DNA from: Sutterella megalosphaeroides
GTDB taxonomy: Bacteria; Pseudomonadota; Gammaproteobacteria; Burkholderiales; Burkholderiaceae_F
Length of the DNA: 64,000 nucleotides
Direction: 5' to 3'
Assembly (NCBI RefSeq): GCF_003609995.1
Contig: NZ_AP018786.1
Span: 2,180,001-2,244,000 of the forward strand
Shown: in pieces, positions 8,665 to 17,135 of the stretch
Numbering within the stretch: position 1 is the first letter of the stretch
How the letters are laid out: the number at the start of each line of letters is the position of its first letter
Program-made: the position numbers and the translations under genes
Notes under the pieces: generated by a model
What the model was told of the DNA's origin: nothing
Seen by the model: the letters and a program-made list of their open reading frames with translations, nothing else
The model's database searches: none

Positions 8665-9630
8665 ATGGCCCCCACCGAGCCGTCCGCCCCCGACATCGGC
8701 ACCGACGATCTTCGTTTTCTTTTGTCCCTCTACGAAACGCAGAGTCTCACGACGAGCGCCGCGCACCTGCAACTCAGCATGGGGGCGGCCTCTCGGCGGC
8801 TCGGGCGACTGCGCGCGGCGTTCGGGGACGAGCTTTTCGTGCGCTCCGCCCTTCTTCTGATGCCCACCGAGCGGATGCGCGCGCTTGTTCCCGAAATCCG
8901 CCGCATCCTCCTTTCGGTGCGGGAGCTGTTCGCCAACGACACGCTCGACCTCGCCACCTCGCAGCGCTCCGTGAAGATTCTCTCGATGGACAACGGCATC
9001 CTCACGCTTCTCAACGACGCGATCGGGCACTTTTATCAGTCGGCCCCGCACGCGACGATTTGCGTGGAACCCGTCGACCGGGGGCTTTTTTCGAAACTGC
9101 GCGAAGGGGACGCCGACATGGCGCTCTTTCCCGTGAACGACGTCCCGAAGGACATGCGGGTGTTGGAACTCTACCGAACGCGCCGCGGCATTCTCGTGCG
9201 CGACGGCCATCCGCTTTTGGAGGTCTATGCCGAGCGCGGGCACCTCACGCTCGAAGACCTCGCTCGATTCCGCAAGGTCGACATCTCGTTTTCGGGCGCG
9301 CCCCGTTGGGGGACCGCTTCGCGCATCGAAGCGGAACTTACGGCGGGCCTGCAGCAGACGGGCTTTTCGATGCCCTACTTTCTCGCCGTTCCGTACGTGG
9401 TCGGACAGACGGACTTCACCTACACGGCCCCCGTCATCACGTTGCAGCACTTCGTGCGGATACCCCAATTCAATCTCCGCATGCTCCCCGCACCCGCGGA
9501 GCTCGCGGAATTCGCGCCGCGTCTCATCTGGCACGAACGCACCCACACGGACCCTTTCCTTCAGTGGGTGCGTGCCATCATCACGGACAACTGCCGCGAG
9601 GCGGCCCGCCAGGCGGGGGCGCTGCTGTGA
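8665..9630 (+). CDS. LysR-family transcriptional regulator
   Basis: 321 residues. The N-terminal winged helix-turn-helix is recognisable at residues about 16-75 (LRFLLSLYETQSLTTSAAHLQLSMGAASRRLGRLR...FVRS), followed by a linker helix and a PBP2-type effector domain from about residue 100. The start at 8665 follows a weak ribosome site; the protein keeps a short acidic N-terminal extension like NodD-type members. It is divergent from the amidohydrolase gene with 180 bases between them, so it probably controls that gene and itself. The intergenic region should hold its T-N11-A operator, which I could not single out. Confidence 0.9.
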   Translation: MAPTEPSAPDIGTDDLRFLLSLYETQSLTTSAAHLQLSMGAASRRLGRLRAAFGDELFVRSALLLMPTERMRALVPEIRRILLSVRELFANDTLDLATSQRSVKILSMDNGILTLLNDAIGHFYQSAPHATICVEPVDRGLFSKLREGDADMALFPVNDVPKDMRVLELYRTRRGILVRDGHPLLEVYAERGHLTLEDLARFRKVDISFSGAPRWGTASRIEAELTAGLQQTGFSMPYFLAVPYVVGQTDFTYTAPVITLQHFVRIPQFNLRMLPAPAELAEFAPRLIWHERTHTDPFLQWVRAIITDNCREAARQAGALL

Positions 9631-10014
9631 AAGACCTTTGAGCGGAAGTCGAACGTTCGTCAAAGGCCGTCGGAAAGGCCGCGAGCGAAGGTTCGGCATG
9701 CGCCATACCTCGGTATGGGCTACGTCGACCTTGGTCGAGGATTCCCCGACCTCGGGCGTATTCCCCGAGGGTTTTCACGGGGGTAATGGGGCGGTTGAGA
9801 GGACACTTCGGGACTCTCCCCTCTTGTCCGCGCAGCTCGCTTAACGTAGGCTTAAAAACCGAACGGCCCGCCCCGATTTTTCCCGGCCGCCGCGCTCATT
9901 CCGGTCTTCGCACGAGCCGCCGAGGAGGTTTTCGACCGTCCCCGCCGCCGAAGCCGGAATCCGCGCGAGCGCTTTGACTCCACCACCTTTCGGGCGCCGC
10001 CACCGGAGATAACG
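9631..10014. other. Intergenic region with several inverted repeats, no gene
   Basis: No credible coding frame. It contains CCATACC-TC-GGTATGG (about 9702-9717) and CCTCGGG-N7-CCCGAGG (about 9751-9771), plus a CGAACGTTCG palindrome near 9650. One of these may terminate the LysR transcript and others may regulate the tetraheme cytochrome gene, but this is inference. Confidence 0.45.
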
Positions 10015-10365
10015 ATGAACGTCAAACCCTTCTTTGCCGCCCTTCTTGCGGGCTCCTTCCTCTTTGCCGGCGCCTCCGCGGCCGATGCCGCCGAATTCGG
10101 TGCGGACCGCCACGTGGCCCGCGGCGTCGAATGCGCTTCCTGCCACGGGAAGAACAACGAAATCTCGACCCCGACGATCGACCAGTGCACGCAGTGCCAC
10201 AAGCCCGAGGACGTCGCCGCCCGTACGAAGGACGTGAAGCCCCACAATCCGCACGTCTCGCCCCACTACGGCAACACGCTTGACTGCACGCTCTGCCACA
10301 TGCAGCACGCCGAACCCGAAAACTACTGCGACCAGTGCCACCAGTTCGGCTTCAAGGTCAAGTAA
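10015..10365 (+). CDS. Periplasmic tetraheme cytochrome c (small cytochrome c3/FccA-domain type)
   Basis: 116 residues with a Sec signal (hydrophobic core to about residue 23, cleavage near ADA-AEF). Four CXXCH sites are present in the short mature protein (CASCH, CTQCH, CTLCH, CDQCH), with extra histidines (HVARG, HNPHVSPHYG, MQHAE) available as distal ligands. This is the size and heme count of the small tetraheme cytochromes that feed soluble fumarate-reductase-type flavoproteins or act as periplasmic electron shuttles. A partnership with the FAD reductase at 5198-6751 is plausible but the genes are not adjacent. It stands as a single gene. Confidence 0.9.
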   Translation: MNVKPFFAALLAGSFLFAGASAADAAEFGADRHVARGVECASCHGKNNEISTPTIDQCTQCHKPEDVAARTKDVKPHNPHVSPHYGNTLDCTLCHMQHAEPENYCDQCHQFGFKVK

Positions 10366-10526
10366 TTCGGAGCAATTTCGGATCGAAAGCCCGCAAACGA
10401 TTCCTGCTGCTTGCGTGACGTTCGATCCCGAGATACCCGGCGGCCCGTACGAAGACGTACGGGCCGTTTGCGTTTGCGGTAAGACGATTCGCACGACCGA
10501 GGCGAAGTGCGTCGGTACGTCAATCC

Positions 10527-10751
10527 TTACCGCGCGAGTACGAGCCCGAGAACGCCGCACGCGACGAGCACGCACCCGCAGAGAAAGACGGAAAGGCGAA
10601 GCGTTCCGCGCGAGAACGGCATATGGGGCTTTCCGACCGGGTCGCAAAGCCAGTCCCAATCGCGGACGGACCCCACGACGAGCACGACCCCGCCCGCGAT
10701 GCAAACGAGCGCGTCGTTGTCGCGAAGCCATCGGACGATGTGTTCTTCCAT
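10527..10751 (-). CDS. Small two-TM protein resembling immunity 17 (Imm17) family
   Basis: 74 residues from the ATG at 10751 (another ATG five codons upstream is possible). The protein has two hydrophobic segments (ALVCIAGGVVLVVGSV and LSVFLCGCVLVACGVLGLVL) flanking a short loop with WDWLCDPVGKPHMPFSRGTLR. That layout and the W-x-W-x-CDP-G loop match my memory of Imm17, a small membrane protein family predicted as immunity proteins of polymorphic toxins. No toxin gene is visible nearby. It is the last gene of the seven-gene minus-strand operon that begins at 16771. Confidence 0.6.
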   Translation of the reverse strand: MEEHIVRWLRDNDALVCIAGGVVLVVGSVRDWDWLCDPVGKPHMPFSRGTLRLSVFLCGCVLVACGVLGLVLAR

Positions 10752-10790
10752 GGTGCGGCTCCTCACCTCTTCGTTGCGGGACCGCGGAAC

Positions 10791-11291
10791 TCAACCCTTC
10801 GGGACGGCGTTCAAGTGCCGCGGCGAGCGCCGATTCAAGTGCTTCGGGGCACGCCATTCGATGACCTCGCGAATGAGTTGCATCGCATCCTTGTCGTCGG
10901 GCTTCAACGCAAGCCACCGATAGGCGTGCAGCAGCCCCATCTCCTCGTGCCCGGGATTCATCCATTGCGCGTAGGCCATGCGCCGCTCCCAGCGCCAGTC
11001 GCCCGCTCCCTCTTTGCGAATGCTCTCGAAAAGCTCGATCGCACGGTTCATCGCCGCTTGATCGATCTCGTCTTCGTCCTCGAGTGCTCGCGCGTCGCCC
11101 AAGACGGCCAGGTTGCTGTAGGCGCGTCCGAGCGCCAACGTCACTTCGAAATCGCGATCCTCCGGCGCCACGGCTTCGAGCTCGCGCACGCAGTCGCTGA
11201 AGCGGTCCTCGTCGTTCAACTTCTCGACGCGCTCCAAAAGTTCGGCAAAGGGGCTCGCCGGTTCCTGCTCGGTTTTCTTGACGGTATCCAT
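10791..11291 (-). CDS. TPR-like protein, paralogue of the N-terminus of the 15104-16771 product
   Basis: 166 residues. Helical repeat segments are seen in ERVEKLNDEDRFSDCVRELEAV, LALGRAYSNLAVLGDAR, AIELFESIRKEG and AYRWLALKPDD, the pattern of degenerate tetratricopeptide repeats. It aligns by eye with the first 130 residues of the protein encoded at 15104-16771 (IESLNAREDYRGIIDF, LARAYNNLAAPGE, YWHFRRAYAL, EKALKFRPGD), so the two are probably paralogues inside one operon. It starts only three bases after the stop of the upstream gene. No enzymatic motif or export signal is seen. Confidence 0.7.
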   Translation of the reverse strand: MDTVKKTEQEPASPFAELLERVEKLNDEDRFSDCVRELEAVAPEDRDFEVTLALGRAYSNLAVLGDARALEDEDEIDQAAMNRAIELFESIRKEGAGDWRWERRMAYAQWMNPGHEEMGLLHAYRWLALKPDDKDAMQLIREVIEWRAPKHLNRRSPRHLNAVPKG

Positions 11292-11294
11292 ATT

Positions 11295-12938
11295 TCACCT
11301 ATACGTCGTAATTTCGATTCCTTCGGGAAGCTCGTCGACGATCCGCGTCAAAACGGCGTCAACAGTCGCATCGACGGCTTCCATGTCCGTGCCGGGTTTC
11401 AACGCGATGCGCCAGACGCAGTAGTCAAGCCTCGTGCAGTCGGAGGTCATTCCCTCAAAACCCGGAATCTCCGTAGCGCGGGCCTCCCAAAGCGTTCCGA
11501 AGCGCTCTTTGACGGCCCCCGTCAGGAACTCCCCTGCAAGGCCCTGCGCCTCGACGATGAAGTCCGCATCCTCGAAGTCCAGGAACGCGGCCGGAGTTTC
11601 GACCGAGGCGATCGCGTCGAGATTCACACCGTCGGCCGTCAAGCGCATGCGTCCCTCGTCGTCGATCGTCGCCCGAATCCTTGTTTCGTACGACTCGGGG
11701 TCGGGTGTTCGGGCCGCACCCGCAGTCTTGAGGGTTTCAAAGAATCCGCGCAACTCCCCGCCGAGCGGATCGACGCCCAAAACGCCCTCGCCTTCCTTCA
11801 CGGGCGCGAGCTTTGCTTTGAGCGTCGCGTCGACGGAGAATGCGGGTTCCTGCGTGAAGTCCCCGGAAGCTTCGAGGCGTCCGCCCTTCCAGACGAGCTC
11901 AAGCACGTCGACCCGTCCCGAAAGTCCGCTCAAGGGGGCCTCGCTTCGGAGTTCGCGGGGTTTGAATAAGCGGCAGATCGGTGCGAAGACCCTCCCCTCG
12001 GCCGTCGCGTCGCTGCCCGTCCAAAGCGCGAGGAACCGGCAGGGAAGCGCCGCAGCCCCGGGACCTACCACGCTGCCGCGCGTTCGCAAATCGACGGGCG
12101 GGATGCCGAGATCGGCAACATTCACGCGCTCGACACTCGCCTCCCAGTCAAAGCGCCGGGCGAGTGTCGGAGTCGTCTCCCCGCGCGCGTCCGAGTCGTG
12201 CGCCGCTTCGATAGCTTTGCTTTCCAGCTTGAGCTTCACGGCTCCCGTCGAGAGGGGCGGCGCCAATGCCCGCAGGTCGTCCGCTTCGCTCTCGTAGTCG
12301 AGCTTGAAGTGCGCCTTGGCGAGGGAAACTTCGAGCGCAAAGCGCTTGGCGCCGATCCGCACGCGGTCCGCCTCCTCGCGACCCGCTGCGGAAGCTGCCA
12401 CCTCGCCGCGTGCGACAAGCGCTCCGCCCGTACCGAGCCGCCCCTCGAAATCCGCCGTGAAGCTGCCGGCCCCGAGCACTTCGCCCTCGATCTCGACCCG
12501 ATCCCAGGCGAATTCGACGGTATCGAGCGAGAAGTCTCGCTCAAAGGCGACGCGAAGCCTCGGACGAGCGTTTTTCGCGATCGCCCGTTCCTCGGGCCCG
12601 AAGGCGTCGGATTCGATCGATGTAAATTCCACCCGGGGCCGAAGCCCAGGCGTGAAGACCCCGCGGAGCGTGAATTCCGAGAGTGCGGGCGGAAGCAACA
12701 CGGACCCGCCAAGCTCGGCAGGCTCGGCACTGGGGACGCTTTTCACGTGCAAACGAATATCGCGCGCGAGAAAGCGCGGCTCGGTCTCGACCGACCAGGA
12801 AATCGGTCCCGAGGCGCCCTGAGCCCGAGCGAGCACCCTCCGGTCGAAGGCGTCGAGCTGCTTTACGAGCACGCCGTAGCCCGCCGCAGCACCGAGCGCG
12901 GCAAGAAGCACGAGTGCGGCGACGAACTTTCTTCTCAC
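11295..12938 (-). CDS. Membrane-anchored YdgA/DUF945-like protein
   Basis: 547 residues from a GTG at 12938, chosen because GGAAGGAGG lies four bases upstream. A single N-terminal hydrophobic segment (FVAALVLLAALGAAAGYGVLV) follows two arginines, giving a signal anchor with the bulk in the periplasm. The rest is beta-rich with phrases such as ISWSVETEPRFLARDIRLHV and FEGRLGTGGALVARGEV that recall the YdgA (DUF945) family of inner-membrane-anchored proteins of unknown role. The C-terminal 100 residues look like a separate domain. It sits in the middle of the seven-gene operon between the WG-repeat lipoprotein and the small TPR protein. Family call is tentative. Confidence 0.55.
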   Translation of the reverse strand: MRRKFVAALVLLAALGAAAGYGVLVKQLDAFDRRVLARAQGASGPISWSVETEPRFLARDIRLHVKSVPSAEPAELGGSVLLPPALSEFTLRGVFTPGLRPRVEFTSIESDAFGPEERAIAKNARPRLRVAFERDFSLDTVEFAWDRVEIEGEVLGAGSFTADFEGRLGTGGALVARGEVAASAAGREEADRVRIGAKRFALEVSLAKAHFKLDYESEADDLRALAPPLSTGAVKLKLESKAIEAAHDSDARGETTPTLARRFDWEASVERVNVADLGIPPVDLRTRGSVVGPGAAALPCRFLALWTGSDATAEGRVFAPICRLFKPRELRSEAPLSGLSGRVDVLELVWKGGRLEASGDFTQEPAFSVDATLKAKLAPVKEGEGVLGVDPLGGELRGFFETLKTAGAARTPDPESYETRIRATIDDEGRMRLTADGVNLDAIASVETPAAFLDFEDADFIVEAQGLAGEFLTGAVKERFGTLWEARATEIPGFEGMTSDCTRLDYCVWRIALKPGTDMEAVDATVDAVLTRIVDELPEGIEITTYR

Positions 12939-12975
12939 GAGGCCTCCTTCCGGTTCTTCGTTCTTCGCTCTGCGA

Positions 12976-13425
12976 TCAGGGCCGATCCTCAACATCCGTC
13001 CCGACCTCAGGGATCGGATCGGGAATCCGGCCGGCATCCGACGCCCGCGTCTTCGGACAGGCTGCGGGAGAGCCGCTCGTGTCGATGCAAAACCACGTGG
13101 GGCTCTTCCAGACGTGAAGCTCCCCGCCCGAACCCGGCACCGCTTCTTCGCGGCCCTCGAAGGTTACGAGAGCCCGCCCCTCCCGGAACGGGTACCCGAA
13201 AGCAAAGCGCGGAGCGATGACGACGCGCCCCGATGCGTCGGCGTAACCGAGTCGTCCCGCGCCGTCGAGCACGCGCACGAGCCCCTCGGACGGGATGTCG
13301 GGGCCGTTGTCGTACCGCATGACGCGAAGCTCTTGCGGCTCGGCCGCGCAGCCCGCAAGGAGCGCGGCCGCCGGGAAAAGCACGGCCGCCGAGCGGAGAA
13401 GCGTCCTCGGGCACGCCGCACGCAT
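12976..13425 (-). CDS. WG-repeat lipoprotein
   Basis: 149 residues with a lipoprotein signal peptide (AAALLAGC, Cys26). The mature part contains one clear WG-type repeat unit (LVRVLDGAGRLGYADASGRVVIAPRF...FREGRALVTFEG), a beta-strand module thought to bind proteins. The start codon directly follows the stop of the YbjN gene (TGAATG), so the two are translationally coupled. The C-terminal stretch is Pro/Asp-rich. Function unknown. Confidence 0.75.
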   Translation of the reverse strand: MRAACPRTLLRSAAVLFPAAALLAGCAAEPQELRVMRYDNGPDIPSEGLVRVLDGAGRLGYADASGRVVIAPRFAFGYPFREGRALVTFEGREEAVPGSGGELHVWKSPTWFCIDTSGSPAACPKTRASDAGRIPDPIPEVGTDVEDRP

Positions 13426-14010
13426 TCAGGCCTCCCCGCAGCCGCCCGAAGGCAACGCGCGCGACGACGGCGTCGCTTCGGGCGTCTCGAGCGCGTCGCT
13501 CTCGGACGTGCTCCCGGACGAGCTCTCGTGCGCTTCGGACTCGTCGTCCCCTTCGGCCTTCGCCACGGCCTCGGCGGGTGTCATCGTACCGTCGATCACC
13601 TCGAGAAGCATGTCGCCGTACTGTTCGAGCATCGCGGTCGGAACGAAAACGAGCGAGCGCAGGACGTCGTCGTGAGGCATCTCCGCTCCCTCCGGGCAGT
13701 CGACGTACGTGTGGTAGCGCACCTCGCCGTCCGTCAGATCGCACTCGAACGCGCCGCGCTTGAAGCCCCAGTTCGCACGCGTGACGAATTCGATCACGGC
13801 CGGGCGGCGCGCGGCTTCGACCTTTTCGACCGCAAAGGCATAGCACTGCAGAATTTCGTCCTGCACGTCGACGACCAGGCGGCAGTTGCGAAGGCGACAG
13901 TCGAGCTGACAGCCCGTATAGAAGACGCTCTGCTCTTCGTTGAAGTCGTAGGTCCAGCCGATCGACTTGAAAAACGCGTGAACGCGTTCGATGAGTTGCT
14001 TTTGATTCAT
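13426..14010 (-). CDS. YbjN domain-containing protein
   Basis: 194 residues. Residues 1-155 match the YbjN family layout: an N-terminal helix with FFKSIGWTYDF, a CRLRNCRLVVDV strand pair, then RPAVIEFVTRANWGFKRGAFECDLTDGEVRYHTYVD and a C-terminal helix (MLEQYGDMLLEVIDGTMTPAEAVAKAE). YbjN proteins share the fold of type III secretion chaperones and are presumed to bind other proteins. The last 40 residues are an acidic Ser/Glu-rich tail. It overlaps none of its neighbours and is followed immediately by the WG-repeat lipoprotein gene. Confidence 0.85.
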   Translation of the reverse strand: MNQKQLIERVHAFFKSIGWTYDFNEEQSVFYTGCQLDCRLRNCRLVVDVQDEILQCYAFAVEKVEAARRPAVIEFVTRANWGFKRGAFECDLTDGEVRYHTYVDCPEGAEMPHDDVLRSLVFVPTAMLEQYGDMLLEVIDGTMTPAEAVAKAEGDDESEAHESSSGSTSESDALETPEATPSSRALPSGGCGEA

Positions 14011-14063
14011 CGCTGCTCCTTATCGGAAATGGAAGGGTTGCGGGCGGGCTTTCCGCCGCCCTC

Positions 14064-14996
14064 TCAGGATTCGGGCTCGTCGAATCCTTCGCCGTACGAC
14101 ACCTTGAGGGTCATGCCGGGCAGAGCCGCGCCCTCGGAAAGTCGAATTTCATGCTTGTCGTCCTCGGTAAAGCCGATCGTTTGACCGTCGCAAAGTTCCG
14201 CCCGGCAGTCGAGCACGTACAGCACGAGCGTCCCCGCGAAGGCGAAGAGTTCGCCGGGTTCGGCATCGGCCTCAAGCACCTCGATCTCCCGACGTCCGAA
14301 CTTCTCAAGTCCCGAGGTGTAGGCGCACATACCCTTTTCGCCTCGGTAGAGCCCCACCCAAACCCAGTCGCGGATGGGGTCGGACCCCGACTTCATTTCG
14401 AGCGCCCACTTGCGGTAGAAGGCGGGTTCGAGCACGGTGCCGTTCACATAGATCCCGAGCACGTTCGGGTCGTCCGCCGCCGTTGCGACGAGCTTCACGA
14501 AAAGCCGGGCGCTTTCCCAGAGATCGTCCTCGTTCTCGAAGTCACTCCCCGGCAACGTCGCGAGAAGCTGCGCGCCGTGCGCTTTTGAGGCATCCACGGC
14601 CTCGGGCCAAAGGAAGTTGCTGCGAGCGCACTCCTCGGCCTCGCCGTCGGGAACCGGGACGGGCATGAAGCTCACGGCCGCAATACGCCCGTCGATTTTT
14701 TCAAGGAAGATCGATTCGTCGTCCTCATCGTCTTCGTCGCCGTCGAGGTCGTCGTCCGCGTCCTCTTCCTCCTCGGGATCGAAGTCGATCCCCCATTCGG
14801 CGCGCAGGCGCTCCGAGAACCGCTCCCGATCCCAGACGGGATCCTTGAGAAGCAGAAACGCGAGGAAGCACCCCGGCTTTTCGGCGGTCTCGGGCAGCTC
14901 GGACGTTTCGGCTGTTTCGGGCAGCATTTCGGTCGCGGCCCCGTTCGTCGCATCCGCGTCTTCATCGGTTATTGGACGATCATGTCGGTCGTTCAT
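14064..14996 (-). CDS. DUF4261-type protein with acidic N-terminus
   Basis: 310 residues from the ATG at 14996, preceded by AAAGGAGG. An N-terminal Glu/Thr-rich stretch leads into FLAFLLLKDPVWDRERFSERL, then a long Asp/Glu run (about residues 75-100), then IFLEKIDGRIAAVSFMPVPVPDGE and FLWPEAVDASKAHGAQLLATL. That order (a short strand-helix module, an (A)FMPxPIP motif, a helix with AxKxHxAHLLV-like sequence) is how I recognise DUF4261. Such proteins accompany predicted immunity genes in other genomes. Cytosolic, no catalytic motif evident. Confidence 0.72.
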   Translation of the reverse strand: MNDRHDRPITDEDADATNGAATEMLPETAETSELPETAEKPGCFLAFLLLKDPVWDRERFSERLRAEWGIDFDPEEEEDADDDLDGDEDDEDDESIFLEKIDGRIAAVSFMPVPVPDGEAEECARSNFLWPEAVDASKAHGAQLLATLPGSDFENEDDLWESARLFVKLVATAADDPNVLGIYVNGTVLEPAFYRKWALEMKSGSDPIRDWVWVGLYRGEKGMCAYTSGLEKFGRREIEVLEADAEPGELFAFAGTLVLYVLDCRAELCDGQTIGFTEDDKHEIRLSEGAALPGMTLKVSYGEGFDEPES

Positions 14997-15103
14997 AGGA
15001 CCTCCTTTGCAGTTCGGGAAAGTCGGGGAAAGTTGGAGGAATGTTGCACGGGTGCTTGGGCGCCCGCTCGAAATCGTCTCGTACGTCGGACGCGGCACCG
15101 CGC

Positions 15104-16771
15104 TCAGTCCGCGGCGTAGGTCTTGCGAGACTTCGACGAGCGAAGCGCCCGCGCTTTTCGGCGTCCGCCCTCGGCCTTTTGGTCGCTTGCGCCCTCTGCC
15201 GAATTTTCAATACGTTCCTCGGGCGCCTTCGGAAAAGCCGTCTCTTCGACGTCCTTTATCCGCACGCCCCGAGCTCGGCGCAGAAAGCTCCGGAACCCCG
15301 CACGAAGCACGCCCTCTTCGGCCGTCACCCATTCGACGAGCTTCTCGAAGACGACGTCGCTCTTCCAGGCGACGAATTCGACGTACTCGTAGTCGATAGC
15401 GCTCCCCGAGCCCGTCGTCAGAAGAGCCTCGGGCGCGAGGCTTCGCAGACGGGCTTCGAGGAGATCGCGCAGTCGGTCGCGCTCTTGCGGCGTGTCCGTC
15501 TTCGGAACGAACCACAGGAATCCCGCCGTCGCGCCTTGGCGTTCGAGCTCCGTCATGAGGTCGGTGCGGTCCTTGAGGTAGTCGTTGTGGAGCATCGGAC
15601 AGACGGTCTCGATGCGGTACGCATCAAGGAGCAGGTCGTCTTCCGTCTTCCGCTCGGGCTTTCTGTGCACCTCGGTTTTGAGGGCGAGGTAGTCGTCGAA
15701 GTCGAACCCTTCGGACTCCGGAATCGTTTCGCGAACGAACGCGGGGAACGCTTCGAGCGGCATGCCCTCCTCGGCCGCGCCCGTACGAAGCGTCATCTCG
15801 GCAAACCAGCGCATCCGGACCGCTTCACCGATCAACGTGTCGAGCATCTCACCGAGCGCTTCGAAGAGAGCGGGCGCCTCGTCTTGGGTCGCATCAAAGA
15901 GGGCGGGCCCCGTGAAGACGAGCCGCCACTCTCCGCCCGGCTTCTTCTCGGGACGGACATGCAATTCGTCGGCACGCAGAATGCGCCCGGCCGCCTCCGC
16001 CTCGACGGGGGCCGACCCTGCGCCCGAGGCTTCGGACCCCGGACCGACACCGAGCACCACGCGCCAATGGCCTCGGAGTACGTCGGGCGCGCGGTGCACG
16101 ATTTCGCGAAGCGCGAGCGCGGTGAGGCGCCTGCCCGCGGGCGAAAAGACGAGGCAGAGACGCTTTCCGTCCTCTCCGTCTTCTTCGATCCGAAGCGTAC
16201 GTCGGTCTTGACGGTCATTGCGGTCGTGAATCAGCCGACCGAAGATGCGTCGCACCTTCTCCTCCGCCTGCCGTCGCCCGACGGGACCCGAGGCGCAAAG
16301 TCGACGCAGTACGGCTTCGTCGGCGACGAACGCTACCCAAGCGGCGTCCGCACGTTCGGAAAAAGGTTGAAAGAAATGCTCGGCCGCAAGGCATCGCCGC
16401 GAACTTTCGATAAACGTTTCCGTATCCGAATCCCCCGGCCGGAATTTCAGTGCTTTCTCCCAGTGCGGGAGAGATTCGATGACGCGGTCGAGATAGAAGA
16501 GCGCGTACGCGCGGCGAAAATGCCAGTAATGGTTCTGCCGGTCTTTCTCGGGCACGGTATCGAGCAGGGCAAGCGCCTTTTCGAAGAGTTCCGTTTCGCC
16601 CGGTGCGGCGAGGTTGTTGTAGGCGCGGGCGAGTTGCCCGACGATCTCGGACGTGCGGCGATCCGCCGGCATCGCCTCGATGAAGTCGATGATGCCCCGG
16701 TAATCTTCCCGGGCGTTGAGCGACTCGATGTGTTCGATGGCGGAGGGGGCGGCGACAGGGTTTTCGTACAT
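15104..16771 (-). CDS. TPR-containing protein, first gene of the seven-gene operon
   Basis: 555 residues from the ATG at 16771, with AAGGAGAG upstream. Residues 10-130 are TPR-like helices (IEHIESLNAREDYRGIIDF, LARAYNNLA, ALALLDTVPEKDRQ, RAYALFYLDRVIESLPHWEKALKFRPGD). The remaining 420 residues form one or two alpha/beta domains I do not recognise (RLCLVFSPAGRRLTALALREIV, ILRADELHVRPEKK, GFLWFVPKTDTPQERDRLRDLL, DYEYVEFVAWKSDVVFEKLVEWV). The C-terminal 50 residues are basic and probably disordered. The shared N-terminal repeat with the 10791-11291 product brackets the operon with related proteins. Confidence 0.75.
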   Translation of the reverse strand: MYENPVAAPSAIEHIESLNAREDYRGIIDFIEAMPADRRTSEIVGQLARAYNNLAAPGETELFEKALALLDTVPEKDRQNHYWHFRRAYALFYLDRVIESLPHWEKALKFRPGDSDTETFIESSRRCLAAEHFFQPFSERADAAWVAFVADEAVLRRLCASGPVGRRQAEEKVRRIFGRLIHDRNDRQDRRTLRIEEDGEDGKRLCLVFSPAGRRLTALALREIVHRAPDVLRGHWRVVLGVGPGSEASGAGSAPVEAEAAGRILRADELHVRPEKKPGGEWRLVFTGPALFDATQDEAPALFEALGEMLDTLIGEAVRMRWFAEMTLRTGAAEEGMPLEAFPAFVRETIPESEGFDFDDYLALKTEVHRKPERKTEDDLLLDAYRIETVCPMLHNDYLKDRTDLMTELERQGATAGFLWFVPKTDTPQERDRLRDLLEARLRSLAPEALLTTGSGSAIDYEYVEFVAWKSDVVFEKLVEWVTAEEGVLRAGFRSFLRRARGVRIKDVEETAFPKAPEERIENSAEGASDQKAEGGRRKARALRSSKSRKTYAAD

Positions 16772-17135
16772 GGCCTCTCCTTTTCGTAATCGGGCGTACT
16801 CGGGCGCGGACGGCTCTCTGGCCTCGCAACACCGTTTTCGACCATCTTAGCAAGGCCCGAAAGCCTTGATAATCCCTCCGTTTCGAATGAAATACCGGGT
16901 TGCAATTGAAGAAAACTTTCCTCCCGTCGGGAGGCGTTCCTGCGCTCGGGCGACCTCCTTTCGGTTCTTTCGGGCGTGCGCCTTCAGGGACGCGACCCGA
17001 ATGCACTTCCTTGCGCTTCCTTCTTCGGGGCGGGACCTCGCTTTCTTTTCGGCCTTGAAGACGGCTACACTCGGAAGAGCAAAATACAGGTGCCACTTTT
17101 TCCGCATCCGCCCTCCGCGGCGGACCCCCGAAGCC
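16772..17135. other. Divergent promoter region, no gene
   Basis: No credible coding frame. It must contain the promoter of the seven-gene minus-strand operon and that of the plus-strand lipoprotein gene. No clear paired -35/-10 boxes were found by eye. Confidence 0.4.
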
